From Diatrype stigma (lineage: Eukaryota; Ascomycota; Sordariomycetes; Xylariales; Diatrypaceae), in contig JAKJXP020000105.1 of NCBI GenBank assembly GCA_022225965.2, positions 85,313-149,312 of the forward strand: a stretch of DNA of 64,000 bases, in the 5' to 3' direction. This document shows, piece after piece, positions 20,535 to 37,879 of the stretch. The position numbers and the translations under genes are program-made. The notes beneath the pieces were generated by a model. The model saw only the letters and a list, made by a program, of their open reading frames with translations, was not told the DNA's origin and made no database searches. Numbering within the stretch: the first letter of the stretch is position 1; every line of letters begins with the position of its first letter.

Positions 20535-21447
20535 GATGAAGTACGGCTTGTTTCTTGCCGGTATATTGCATGGAAACAATAGGTAGTTGGCTTTGTTCCT
20601 GGTCTTGCCAGTAACAAGGATGTAAACCTGCCTAGACAATCCGACCTAAACTCCAATGCACCACATGCGTCATACCGTCAAAGCCCGTCCGTGCTCGGCC
20701 GAACTCGGTCGGGGATTCTCCCCCGCGTCACATTAGTGAATCACCCAAACTGTATGTCGGCCTGCCAAGAATGCGGATAAACAAGAAATGGAAATGGAAA
20801 TGAAGTGACAATATCGATTAATTACCGTATTCGGATGATACAACACTCGAAGATACCATATTTACCTATCAACATCAATTGTTCATGGAGACCGCCTTAC
20901 CCGGCCCTTACTTAGCTACCTGTCATATTTCATTCGGGAGCCTCGGTAGCAGGTGCGATCTTTGGATATCTCGTGATCATGGAAGCTTGACAGGGCTCAG
21001 GCTGGATTTCCCGACACTTCGCCCGAACTTCGGCGGCCGGAAGTCCGGTATTAGGAGTGTTCGATGAAGCCACGAAGCTCCGCAAGCATCGTGTTTGCAG
21101 CATTGTACCTGAGTATTATTTACCTAGATGGCACTTCTGATGTTATCGGGCAAGGTGGGAAGGGATGGGGGGTTGGCAACAGAATGATCCTATCCGTAGT
21201 CACTATTCGTTCGTTGAACGTTCTAGGCAGTCTAGAATATCAACCGCCCTTCTTCTAGTCCAGTCACACAAAGTCGTTAAACAACGTCCATCACAGTATC
21301 CTCCAGTCAATCGAGGAGTTTTGATGGATCCGGGGCTCACCCCGATCACAAGGAATGACGACGATAGGTGCCTCAGGATACCTAGTAGCATAACTAACTA
21401 ACTGCACGAAAGTACCACACACATCACGAGACGTTTTTCGACCCAGT
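20535..21447. other. Intergenic spacer, nothing recognised
   Basis: It holds the promoter of the PNPOx-like gene and the 3' UTR of the beta-galactosidase gene. No coding or structural feature is seen. Confidence 0.5.
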
Positions 21448-28090
<6,643 letters not shown>

Positions 28091-30535
28091 ATGCCCAAAG
28101 CAACAACCTGGGGCACGGCAGCAGCCGCCGCCCTTCTCGGGCTCGCCGGCCAAGCCGCAGCCGGGCTCACCACCACGGCCTACACCGACCCCAACACCGG
28201 CATCGACTTCCAACAATACGCAGCCAACAACTACACCTTCGGTATTGCGGTGCCCGAGACCCCCGAGGCCGACTTCATTGGCCAGATGGTCGTCCCGCTC
28301 ACGGACAACGCGGGCTGGGGTGCCGTCTCGCTGGGCGGGGGCATGTTGAACAACCTCCTGTTCGTGGCCTGGCCCAACGGCGAAGACGTCGTCACCACGT
28401 TCCGGATGGCCAGCGCGTACGCCAACCCGGACGCGTATACCGGCGACGTCAGCGCGCTGCCGATCGCGAACGGCACCTTCATCAACGGCACCCACCTGTC
28501 TTACACCTTCCTCTGCAAGGGCTGCATTAACGACGACAGCTTCGATGCCACTACGGCGACACCCGTCATGGGATATGCCGTCGCTGCTACCAGTCCCGAG
28601 ACCGTCTCTGATGCTTCGAGCGCTCTCACCTACCACGCCAAGGCTTTCGGCCAGTTCGGTGTCAACCTGGATGGCGCTAAGTCAGCCAAGTACGCTACTT
28701 GGGCTTCTTGGGCTTCTTCAGGCTCCGGCGGCGGTGAGACCCCTGGAGGCGGCAGCGGCAGTGGCAACGGCACCACCACCCCGGACCTCCCCACCGTCAC
28801 GCTAAACTCAACCTACGATGTCATTGTAGTCGGCGGTGGGCCCGCCGGCATCATCGCGGCAGCCCGGCTTGCTGAAAAGGGCGCCAGCGTGCTCCTGGTC
28901 GAGCGCGGCGCCGCCAACACAGTCGCGCTCGGCTCGGACTTTGCACTGCCTTGGAACGAGTCGCTGACGCCGTACGACATCCCGGCGCTGGGCAGCAGCA
29001 TGACCTCTCTGTCGGGCGTGGCCCTCTGCAGCGACACGGCGTCGACCGCGGGCTGCCTCCTGGGCGGCTCCAGCTCCATCAACGGGGAGAACTTCATCCA
29101 CCCGCCCGCGCGGGACTTTGAGCGCTGGCCGGCGGGCTGGCAGTGGTCCGACCTCGCGAAGGCCGCCGACCGGCTGTACGAGCGCAACCCGGGCACGACG
29201 CAGCCGTCGGACGACGGGAAGTACTACGGCGACGAGGCCTACCAGGCGGTGCGCCAGGTGCTCGACCGCAAGGGGTGGCAGGAGGTCGACTCGATCGAAA
29301 GCCCCGACGAGAAGCACATGGTGTACTCGCGCCCCGCCTGGTCGATCGCCGATCACCTCCGTGCAGGCCCCGCTAGGACTTACATGCCGTTCGCGCAGGC
29401 GCTGCCCAACTTCACGCTGCGGCTTAACACGAAGGTCACGCAGGTGCTGCGAACCGGCAGCACGGCGACGGGCGTGCTCGCGCTCGCGGAGGACGGCAAG
29501 TCGCTGCTGAAAATCAACGTCAACGCCGGCGGCAAGGTCGTGCTGGGAGCGGGGGCCATGTCGACGCCGCGCCTGCTGTGGAACTCGGGCATCGGGCGCG
29601 CCGACGCGCTGAACATCGTCAAGGCGGGGTCGCAGACGGGCGTGACGCTTCCCGACGAGTCCGAGTGGATCGACCTCCCGGTCGGCCACCACCTGCAGGA
29701 CCACACGCAGATCAAGCTGGACTTCAAGGCCAAGGCCAACACGACGGCGTACCACTTCTCATCTCTCGCCACGGCGCCGAATGAGAGCGATCTGGACCTG
29801 TACTACCAAGGGTCGGGCATCGTCACGCAGGCGGCGCAGCGCATGCACCTCTGGAAGTCGTACGACAGCGCGGTGGACGGGCGCACGCGGTACGTGCAGG
29901 GCACGGTCAGCGCGATGACGTCGGGCGTCGTGACGGTCAGGGCGTTCCTGACGCACGGCACGGCGACGACGGGCGAGCTGGGCATCTCGGCCGCGGGCAA
30001 CACGGTGCTCAACACGAAGCCGTGGCTCATCGACGCCGAGGACAAGCGCGTCATGTCGGAGTTCGTGCAGTGGTGGCTCAACGCCACGGCGGCCGCGGAC
30101 GCGCCGATGACGTACGCGACGGCGGACGCCGCGGTCGACGACATCATCTCCGACAACATGATCAGCGGCGACCATTGGGTGGGCAGCGCGGTCATGGGAC
30201 CGGAGGACGGGCGGAAGAGCGGCAGCGGCGCCAGCAACAGCACGAGCAGTGCGGGCGCCGTCGTCGATCTCGACACCCGCGTCTACGGCACCGACAACCT
30301 GTTCGTCGTCGACGCGTCGATCCACCCGGACCTTCCCACGGGCAACACGCAGGCCATCATCATGATCGCGGCCGAGCACGCCGCTGAGAAGATCGCCGCC
30401 TTCAAGGTTTCTCCTAGCAGCGCCAACCCTTCCAACTCCACCTCCTCCTTCCCTGCTACTGGTGGCAGGATCCCCGCCCGCCGAAACAGGATTCGGCCAG
30501 CTCACATTCGCCTGACCAAGCCTGGTCTGTATTGA
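28091..30535 (+). CDS. cdh: Cellobiose dehydrogenase (haemoflavoenzyme, no CBM1)
   Basis: This secreted enzyme oxidises cellobiose and related sugars to lactones and passes electrons from FAD through a b-type haem domain to lytic polysaccharide monooxygenases. One exon encodes 814 residues. The start at 28091 gives a signal peptide (about 1-24); the frame extends upstream, but the preceding in-frame ATG would spoil the signal. The cytochrome domain (about 25-215) has the haem ligands M66 in FIGQM and H182 in LTYHAK. A Gly/Ser/Thr-rich linker follows (about 217-240). The GMC flavodehydrogenase domain starts with VIVVGGGPAG and LLVERG, has the active-site His in GDHWVGSA and the C-terminal block HPDLPTGNTQA. 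No C-terminal cellulose-binding module is seen; the tail is Ser/Pro- then Arg-rich. This fits an ascomycete class II enzyme without CBM1. The GC content is high throughout. Confidence 0.95.
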   Translation: MPKATTWGTAAAAALLGLAGQAAAGLTTTAYTDPNTGIDFQQYAANNYTFGIAVPETPEADFIGQMVVPLTDNAGWGAVSLGGGMLNNLLFVAWPNGEDVVTTFRMASAYANPDAYTGDVSALPIANGTFINGTHLSYTFLCKGCINDDSFDATTATPVMGYAVAATSPETVSDASSALTYHAKAFGQFGVNLDGAKSAKYATWASWASSGSGGGETPGGGSGSGNGTTTPDLPTVTLNSTYDVIVVGGGPAGIIAAARLAEKGASVLLVERGAANTVALGSDFALPWNESLTPYDIPALGSSMTSLSGVALCSDTASTAGCLLGGSSSINGENFIHPPARDFERWPAGWQWSDLAKAADRLYERNPGTTQPSDDGKYYGDEAYQAVRQVLDRKGWQEVDSIESPDEKHMVYSRPAWSIADHLRAGPARTYMPFAQALPNFTLRLNTKVTQVLRTGSTATGVLALAEDGKSLLKINVNAGGKVVLGAGAMSTPRLLWNSGIGRADALNIVKAGSQTGVTLPDESEWIDLPVGHHLQDHTQIKLDFKAKANTTAYHFSSLATAPNESDLDLYYQGSGIVTQAAQRMHLWKSYDSAVDGRTRYVQGTVSAMTSGVVTVRAFLTHGTATTGELGISAAGNTVLNTKPWLIDAEDKRVMSEFVQWWLNATAAADAPMTYATADAAVDDIISDNMISGDHWVGSAVMGPEDGRKSGSGASNSTSSAGAVVDLDTRVYGTDNLFVVDASIHPDLPTGNTQAIIMIAAEHAAEKIAAFKVSPSSANPSNSTSSFPATGGRIPARRNRIRPAHIRLTKPGLY

Positions 30536-31138
30536 TGATAACGAAGCGCAGAATGGATGCTTCGCTTCGCCGGGGACATATGCTGGGGACGACGTAGAGG
30601 GAAGATTGTATGAATATGCATGAGCGCTTCCTTGTGCGAGGATGCCTAGCAGTGAAAAGCTATTATTATCCTGACATTTTGCACTACACCTTGCTTTGAG
30701 GTACTTTCGAACTTGTAAATATATAGATAAGATGTATATAATCTAAGCCATTTCTATCATGACAATGATCGCGACGACTTTGAAGTAGGTAAGTGAGAGA
30801 TGGTGTTGCCGTTCGGTTTTCTTACCACATGAATGAAACGATGGGGATTGGTCGGAGAAATAGTCGGTACAAGTACCCAGTCAGCCAATCACCTGTAGCC
30901 CATGTGCCACTAACGAGCGCTAGGTCCAACCAAAATGGCCACGGGCTGCCACTGACAGCCCCTGAACTGCCTGAGATTCCAGAGGGTTTAGCGAATGGTT
31001 ACAGTAGATAACCTACCTCGGTGGTTCAATCAGCAATGCTCCATTCTTTCATCGCATTCATGTTTCGCCGTATGGAGGCAACCGTTATGGCTCGTTCTTC
31101 GGGCTTTCAGTTTTCAAGGAGATTTCAAAGTACAGTCC
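30536..31138. other. Intergenic spacer
   Basis: It contains the 3' UTR of cellobiose dehydrogenase. The part just before the carrier-domain relic shows no adenylation-domain sequence. No other feature is seen. Confidence 0.5.
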
Positions 31139-31486
31139 AACATTGACGAGCTCCATGAACTCCGCCTCCAACGGATTCTAGGTCGTATTTTCCACAAGTG
31201 TGCTGGAGACATCGGGGTCGAACAAAGCTTTAACAGTCTTAGGGGCGACTCATTCTCTACAATAGATTTAGTTGCACTTTGCAAGGCCGAGGGCCTTAGT
31301 CTCACCGTGCAAGAAGTTCTGAGCAGTACCAGTGTTCGAAAAATGGCCTCTGTGGCTAAGATGCGCAAGGGGTATGCTGCAGAAAAGGTGTGCCGAGCTG
31401 ACGAAAGCTCTTACATGCAAAGGATGTTGAGCTTCGCTCCCGTCTGGTGGGATTCTCGGCCAGAGCCAGCAAGTATGAGGGTTTGA
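31139..31486 (+). pseudogene. Orphan NRPS peptidyl-carrier (thiolation) domain relic
   Basis: About 115 residues in one frame match a thiolation domain of a non-ribosomal peptide synthetase. An N-terminal helix has LHELRLQRILGRIF, followed by SFNSLRGDSFSTIDLVALCK, where the Ser at 31250-31252 is the phosphopantetheine site. Then come GLSLTVQEVLSSTSV and the linker-like MLSFAPVW before a stop at 31484. The core motif, normally LGGDS, is LRGDS. No adenylation or condensation domain is recognisable for at least 500 bases on either side, and the frame upstream is not coding-like. It is therefore a fragment of a lost synthetase, or less likely a stand-alone carrier protein whose first exon I could not find. 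The Ser is retained, so the fold may not be destroyed. Confidence 0.6.
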
Positions 31487-32228
31487 GTTACCTGGCTTAT
31501 ATACTAGTGCAGTAAACCCCCTTTTTAATGAACACGTGAACTTTCTTTTCGTAATTCGTTATATGGAAATTTTACATGATCAAGGGATAATAAGTTAACC
31601 ACCCCTTTTACGACCCACACGATCTCGAGGTCATCAGCATACCACCCCCTTGAATTACTCCACGGCTTCTCAACAAGGTTTTGATAGAATCCCTTCAGAT
31701 TTTGTACCAATTAGGTACAGACAGGCTGGGTACAGAGTCAGGATCCTTCTGATGACCCTTCCGGTCGCGATGCGCGACTAGGGTTCCTCCGAACTTTCTG
31801 GGTGTTCCCGCAAGCTCGGGTCAGCCTGGGTACGTTTGGAGGGCTGGCTATCAATTTCCTCGTAATGCTGGATGCTTCAGGCCGGGTATTAAGTCACTAT
31901 ACCGTCTGCGCGAAGTATTCACGCGGAATCCGTAGACACACCAAGACTTCACGTACGCACGATGACACTATTCTCGTACGCACTGTATATCCTCGAAATA
32001 GAGCTCGAGGGCACATCATACGTATAAGATATGGCAGTACTTAGAAGTTATATTTTACCAGCTACACCTGCATACACCAAGGGTATATCATGCCAGTCGT
32101 ACGGCCGTAGGTATGTATGCGCCGCACTCCACCATATGCTCTGAAAGCTGAATCACAACAGTAGTGAACGACAAAATGGCAACAAGTCGTACCGTGCCTT
32201 GAAATTCCTTTCTGGTGCCATGCATGCC
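31487..32228. other. Intergenic spacer, nothing recognised
   Basis: Only short, non-coding-like frames occur between the carrier-domain relic and the secreted Ser/Thr-rich gene. Confidence 0.5.
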
Positions 32229-32738
32229 TTATGCGCTGCTTGGCGTGGTAACCGACACAACCCATTCAGTAGAATCGGGAGGCGGGTATGTCGTCGTCAC
32301 CACGACCGTGTGCATGCTGGGCGTGGTGGAAGATGTGGTGGTAGGTGCAGCAGACTCAACCGAGGTCGCTGTTGCGGTTGCGGTTGGCCACCAGTCTAAC
32401 AGTATGGTCGTCCAGATGGATGACGCAGCTCTGCCAGTTATGGGTGTTGCCGCAACAGCCTCCGGCGTCGAGTCCCCTGACACTGGCAGAAGGGGCTCGG
32501 CAGCATCGTCATTGGCGGAGCGATCTACGAACCCCCAAGTATATACATGTTAGCATGGTTCATCGCTGACGACAAGGCCTGCTTGCTTGGAATGGAAAGG
32601 GGGCAGTGACATATACGAGGGGGTAAGGGGACTGGGGGACGACGGAACGAGGGGGGACTGACCATTCGTCGAACCCACCACTGCCGCTGCGACCGATGAC
32701 ACGGCAGCGAGCAATAGAAGCGCTGTGCGTGGGAACAT
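32229..32738 (-). CDS. Small secreted Ser/Thr-rich protein, 123 aa
   Basis: The exons are 32738-32663 and 32524-32229. The 138-nt intron has a GTCAGT donor (weaker than consensus), a CTAAC branch site and a TAG acceptor; phase is kept. Residues 1-18 are a signal peptide (MFPRTALLLLAAVSSVAA). The mature part begins AVVGSTN, passes a short acidic stretch, and is then dominated by Thr, Ser, Pro, Ala and Val, as expected for an O-mannosylated cell-wall or secreted protein. No cysteine pattern or GPI-type hydrophobic tail is present, so it is not a typical cysteine-rich effector. An in-frame ATG at 32891 would add a hydrophilic leader before the signal and is less likely. The function is unknown; it could be a small wall mannoprotein. 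Confidence 0.6.
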
Positions 32739-34451
32739 GGTTGGGATTTCAGTGGTTCGAATGGTGATTTGGTTGTGAAAGAAGAGGATAGTGAGACCAA
32801 TAAGTCGGGGAAGAGAACAAGATATCGATGGATCTTTTTGATCTTTCTTGACGATAAGGATTGCCTCTTGATGTTGGTTCTTGCTTGCCAATTTTATTTA
32901 ACTTACCACGGAAGGGGGTAGGGCGTTGTCAAGAATGCTGTAACCACCTGCACCAACTTCACTCGTACTACCTAATGACTCGCACAAAGACTGGGAAACT
33001 ACATACCTTATGTAGGTATGTTGCCAGGAATCCTCCGACGGAAGTTGCTGTCATCCAACTTCACGCCCGTTGGTTGTTTGTGACTTACGACATTCCCGAA
33101 AGCCTCCCTGCCGTGGTAATCACGGCACAGGCAGGTACTACCAGTATCGTCCGTCCATTTAATCTGCCCTATCTGTACCTATGTAGAAGGAGCCCTTGAT
33201 CTTGGCTTGGCGATTGCTTCAAACCTAATTGCCATTCGAAACTGCGACGTTACACAATAGTCTTGTGCCACAGCGAGTATACCTTTATTACCTACCTTAG
33301 GTATGATTGGAGTCATTAGACTATGATACGGGATTATGAGCAAACAACGCTGAAGCCTGCAAACTACAAAAGCAACAAACAACCTTATAGCACCCTATGC
33401 GAGATATATAGTTCACGCAAGGGGTTGGAAGATATCAAATCTATAATGATCTCTACTCCCTGTTCCCCTTTTACATATAAGCCTATCATTCCCCGAGGCA
33501 TGTAATGTACGACGAGGGTGCTTGGTAAGGCTGTGCCTCCGTGAAAACCAAGCTAATTAAATTTGTGATTAGTTGTACGTAAGCTTGATCTTCTTCCAAC
33601 ATCTCAGCGCATTGTATTTGGATAGTAAACCACAGACAGAAATGAAGAAGGGGTCAAATCCAAAGGATTCAGCAATTCAAATATCAAGCTGACAACTTGC
33701 CTGACACCTGTAAGATCGCAAAGAGGCCTTGCATCCCGGGTGGAGATCCTCCCGAAACCTCTCCTGTATGATGTACGATATAGCAGCAAACCTCGCGGAA
33801 CCGAGGGTTTTTCAACCCTTAATACGAAGTAAAGCAAGTAGCCAATAGCTGGCCCCGTCTTCGGGTTCCTTGATGCATCGCGTCGAGACGAACTTGGAAA
33901 GTTACCGGAAGATGATTGAGATAGGGCAGATAGGGGGGTAGAAGGTGGTCTAAGCGTACCTACAGTCTAGTTACAACCTTGGTTAGTGTGAATTACTTAG
34001 TGCGAGTTACTAGGTCAACCCTGGCAGCCTGGCAGCCTGGAAAACAGGGGGAGCTTGGACCCCTTCGAAGCTTTTCATGGACAACGCATATTACCGAGTT
34101 ACACCGAGTTTCCCTTCGTACACTCTAATACTTTGATCTTTGATACCTACATCCCGCGTACTCTTACACACACGCGAGTCCAATCAGCAAGGTAGGTGGT
34201 AATAATACCGGTAGTATTGTCGTAACCACCCATCACGCCTCCTATTACTTCTCCTATCACGTTTTCATACCGCTGTTCCACGCTACCACTGTAACCGTAA
34301 CGGCAACGAGCAACGGGCAACGGGTTTGTTCAGATTGATTTTGATCAAGACTCGCGTGTGTGATCCAACACGAATCGACGACAAATCGAGCCCAATTACT
34401 CACTCGACTTAATGATCGATTGGCCGGACCTCCCTAACAGCCTGATACAAT
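32739..34451. other. Intergenic region (1.7 kb), no gene seen
   Basis: It separates two divergent genes. Several TACCTA/TAGGTA words occur (for example around 33005-33020 and 33285-33305). No coding frame with support was found. Confidence 0.5.
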
Positions 34452-36979
34452 ATGTCCGTACGGGTGGTGGCACGTATACGGCCGCTCCTGGAAAAGGAGC
34501 TCGAGAAGGATGTCATTGTCCACGCCGCTAGCAACAGCAGTAACAACGAAAATGGCAAGCCCTACAACATGGTCAAGATACCGAATCCCAAGAACGAGGC
34601 CGAGGAGTTCTCATTCGCCTTCAATGGCGTGTACGACCATGCAACGACACAGGAGGCCCTGTTCTCAGCAGAAGGTAACGCGTCCCCCTACCTTCACGCC
34701 CCCTGGCTCCACGGTACTACACTATATACTCGTCACGGCATAGGAAAATGGATGATGCTGCCAGTAACATGGCCAGACCAACCAATACACAGGACCTGCC
34801 GCCCGCCTCTATTTCGCCTGCCTACATTTCGTCCGGCCGCTAACCCTACCAAACAGTAAACCCACACCTCAAGTCGCTCTTCCAGGGCCTCGACGTCACG
34901 ATCTTCGCGTACGGTGTCACCGGGACGGGAAAGACACACACGATGCGGGGCGGGCTGAAGCTAGCGGACCGGGGCGTGATCCCGCGGCTCCTATCGGGGG
35001 TGTTCCGACGGGCGAAGAAGCTGACGAAGGACACGGACGGCGAGACCGACGTGGCCGTCACGCTGTCGTACTACGAGATTTACAACGATAAGGTATTCGA
35101 CCTGCTGGAGCCAGTGGAGAAGCGGACGCCAGCGGGCCTGCCGCTGCGCGAGGCGGCCAACGGCCGGACCCAGGTGGTCGGCCTGTCGGAGCGGGCCTGC
35201 GGCGACCTGCGCGACTTCGAGCGGCTGTACATCGAGGCGAACACGAACCGGGTGACGGCGGCGACGAAGCTGAATGCGCTCAGCTCACGTTCGCACGCGA
35301 TTCTGCGGGTCAAGGTGACGCAGACCACGGGGGACGCGGTGCGAGAAAGCACGGCATCGGCCATCGATCTGGCCGGGTCTGAGGACAACCGGCGGACGGA
35401 GAACGGCAAAGAGCGGCTGGTCGAGTCGGCGGCCATCAACAAGAGTCTGTTCGTGCTGAGCCAGTGCATCGATGCCATCTCGCGCGGCGACCGTCGTATC
35501 CCCTTCCGCGAGTCCAAGATGACCCGGATCCTGTCGCTCGGCCAGAACAGCGGCATCACCATCATGATCCTCAACCTGGCCCCACTCCGGAGCTACCACC
35601 TCGACACCCTCAGCAGCCTGAACGTCAGCTCGCGCGCCAAGCGCATCGAAGTCCGCGAGATCGAGAACGAGGTCGTCTTCAAGCAGCCGCCTCGCGGCGC
35701 CCATTCGTCGGGCGGCGCGGGTGGCGTTGCTCGCCAGCCCCTCCGGCCCCTGGCGAATTCCCACAATATCACCGCTGGCACGGCGGCCGCGAACGCCAGC
35801 AAGCCCCCCGCCGACCGTCCCGTGAAGGCGTTCAATGTCTACACCGACCACCGCTCGAAAGCGGCGCCTGCATCTGCGCCCGCCTCCTCCCGCTCGGCGA
35901 ATACATCTGCCAAGCGCGCGTCCTCATCGAAGCGGCCATCCGAATCCGACGGTGGCAGCAATAGCCGCCCGACTAAGATCACACGGCCGGCTGTCTCCAC
36001 GACGACGAGGATAGCTAAGCCGCCATCATCCCACCAGTCCCAAAAGAAGGAGCAACAGCAGCAACCTTCCATATCCGCTGCGGACATCGAAGCGATGGTC
36101 GAGAAGAAGGTGCAGGAGATCCTCGCGTCGCGGGCTGCTGCGGCGGCGGCGGAACAGGAGCAACAGCCGGTGATGCCGCATTCGCCGCCGCGAGCCGAGA
36201 TCAACGAAGCCGTCCAGAGGCGCCTCGAAGCGCTGGAACGCCGCATCGAAGACCACGACCGGAAAAACAGCAGCAGGGACGGCGAGTCGGCGCCGGCGCG
36301 GTCGTCGGACAGTCTGCGCTACCTCCTGCAGGCGAGGCAGCACAAGGAGCGCGGCGACGATGCCGGCGCGCTGCGCCTGTACGAGATGGCGCTGCCGTTC
36401 TTCCCCGGGCAGGCAAAGCTGATGGGCAAGATCGAGAAGTTGAGGGCGAAGCTCGGCATTGTTGCTGCTGACTCAGTCGCGGAGAAGAAGCTGCCCTCGG
36501 GTAGGGCGGCGGCTCGTGGACAGCGTAACGACGACAGTTTCTGTTACTACCGTGACACCAATACGGACAACAACGACGATGCCGATGCGGACATCGATGA
36601 TGACGATGAAGACGACGACCGACATACCTGCGCGAGTAGCGGAAGTCCGAGGGGAAAAGGAAAGGCCCGCGGGAGAGCAGGCAGGAAGGAGATGAAATCC
36701 TCTCCTGTGAAGGCGAAGGCGAAGGCGAAGACGTCGGTGGTTGATGATGACGACGCGCCGACGGCCCGCGCCCTCCTCGACATCGTCAACTCGCTCGACG
36801 TCTCGGCCATCATCCGACTGCAGGGCTTCGGGCCGAAGAAGGCGCGCGATCTCGTCGACCACTTAGATAGCCGCGGCGAGGTGATCGAGAACTTGGCGCA
36901 GTTGCGCATGGTTCCGGGCATGGGCGGCCGGGCGGTCGATCGCGCTTGCGAGGGGCTTGCTGCCGCGGGGTGCTGTTAA
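34452..36979 (+). CDS. Kinesin-10-like motor with C-terminal helix-hairpin-helix
   Basis: It is predicted to be a microtubule plus-end motor that binds chromosomes, as KIF22/Kid does in animals. Exons 34452-34674 and 34857-36979 (intron with GTAACG donor and CTAAC branch) give 781 residues. The motor domain is N-terminal (about 1-325): RVVARIRPL, P-loop GVTGTGKT at 94-101, YEIYNDKVFDLL, switch I NALSSRSHA, and switch II DLAGSE followed by NKSL. The motor is followed by a Ser/Ala-rich basic linker, a coiled-coil-like region (about 510-590), an acidic stretch made of many Asp residues (about 690-720), and a C-terminal helix-hairpin-helix (LQGFGPKKARDLV and MVPGMGGRAVDRA), the DNA-binding module of kinesin-10. 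No membrane or signal segment is present. The role in mitosis is by family inference. Confidence 0.88.
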
Positions 36980-37879
36980 GACGGCTTGGCTCGTTGAAGT
37001 GAAAGAGTAAAGTAGAGTAGAAGCGGCCGGTTTTCCCTTAGCCATGACGGCTCGCTATTCGCTGAAGTGGGTGGCTGGTTGGAGTTATTCGAGGCTGCAT
37101 TCATCACACATTACATTATACATTGGCAAGGCGTTCATGGAGAAAGGAGGGGGTCCTCGGTGGGTTAGAATGGGCTGGCAGGCGCTGGTTTGCATTGCAA
37201 TTCATGTTACATCGTTACATCATCACCTATATTACATCTGGTGTTGGATTCTTGTTGAACTTCAAAAAATGAAAAGGCATAGCATGACATGGCATGTCCT
37301 GGTCGTGAACACGGTCTGTCGCTGCTATTTTGTTAAGCTATATAATAATGCCCCTTTCCTTCGATATAGGCAGTCGGTGTTGTCAGTGAGTTTGTCCCCT
37401 TGACATCTATCTGCCCTGGTGTTCGCATTGGGCAAGTAGTTACATGGCCCCCGCTGCTGTTTGCAGAGAGGTACCGACTGGAGTTTTAGGAGGACCGTCA
37501 TGCTGGTTGATGCCGAGTATACATCGTAAAGCTCGAGTGAGTACCAGTGATCATCATAATCGAGATGGGTGTATTAGTTCTTCACAGGCGTTGAGCTTGT
37601 TCATGTTCATGAACTACTTCAATATCGATGTCACTTCCTGGGTAGTATTAATATCGCCCGTGAGGAAACAAGTAACAATCATTTCGGTATACCTATCAGC
37701 TACGAGTCACAAGGTATCAAAACCAGCAGTCCTCTGTGCGCGTATGTACTTCATGATATATTCCAATCATTCCTAGCCAAAAATTGACCTACCTTTGTTT
37801 ACGTACTTACCAAGCGCAGTGAAAACAATTGAACAGCTCTTGCTTACCTTGCTTCGCCTAGTCTTACCTGACTTCACTT
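36980..37879. other. Convergent intergenic spacer
   Basis: It holds the 3' UTRs of the kinesin and of the membrane-anchored orphan. Nothing else is recognised. Confidence 0.5.

Noticed and set aside
28808..29755. Long minus-strand open frame (315 codons) opposite cellobiose dehydrogenase
   Set aside because: It is a mirror of a GC-rich coding exon, is Arg/Val/Leu-rich, and has no domain; the plus strand is clearly cellobiose dehydrogenase.
31139..32738. NRPS relic and secreted Ser/Thr-rich gene as a small cluster
   Set aside because: There is no functional link and the carrier fragment is isolated.
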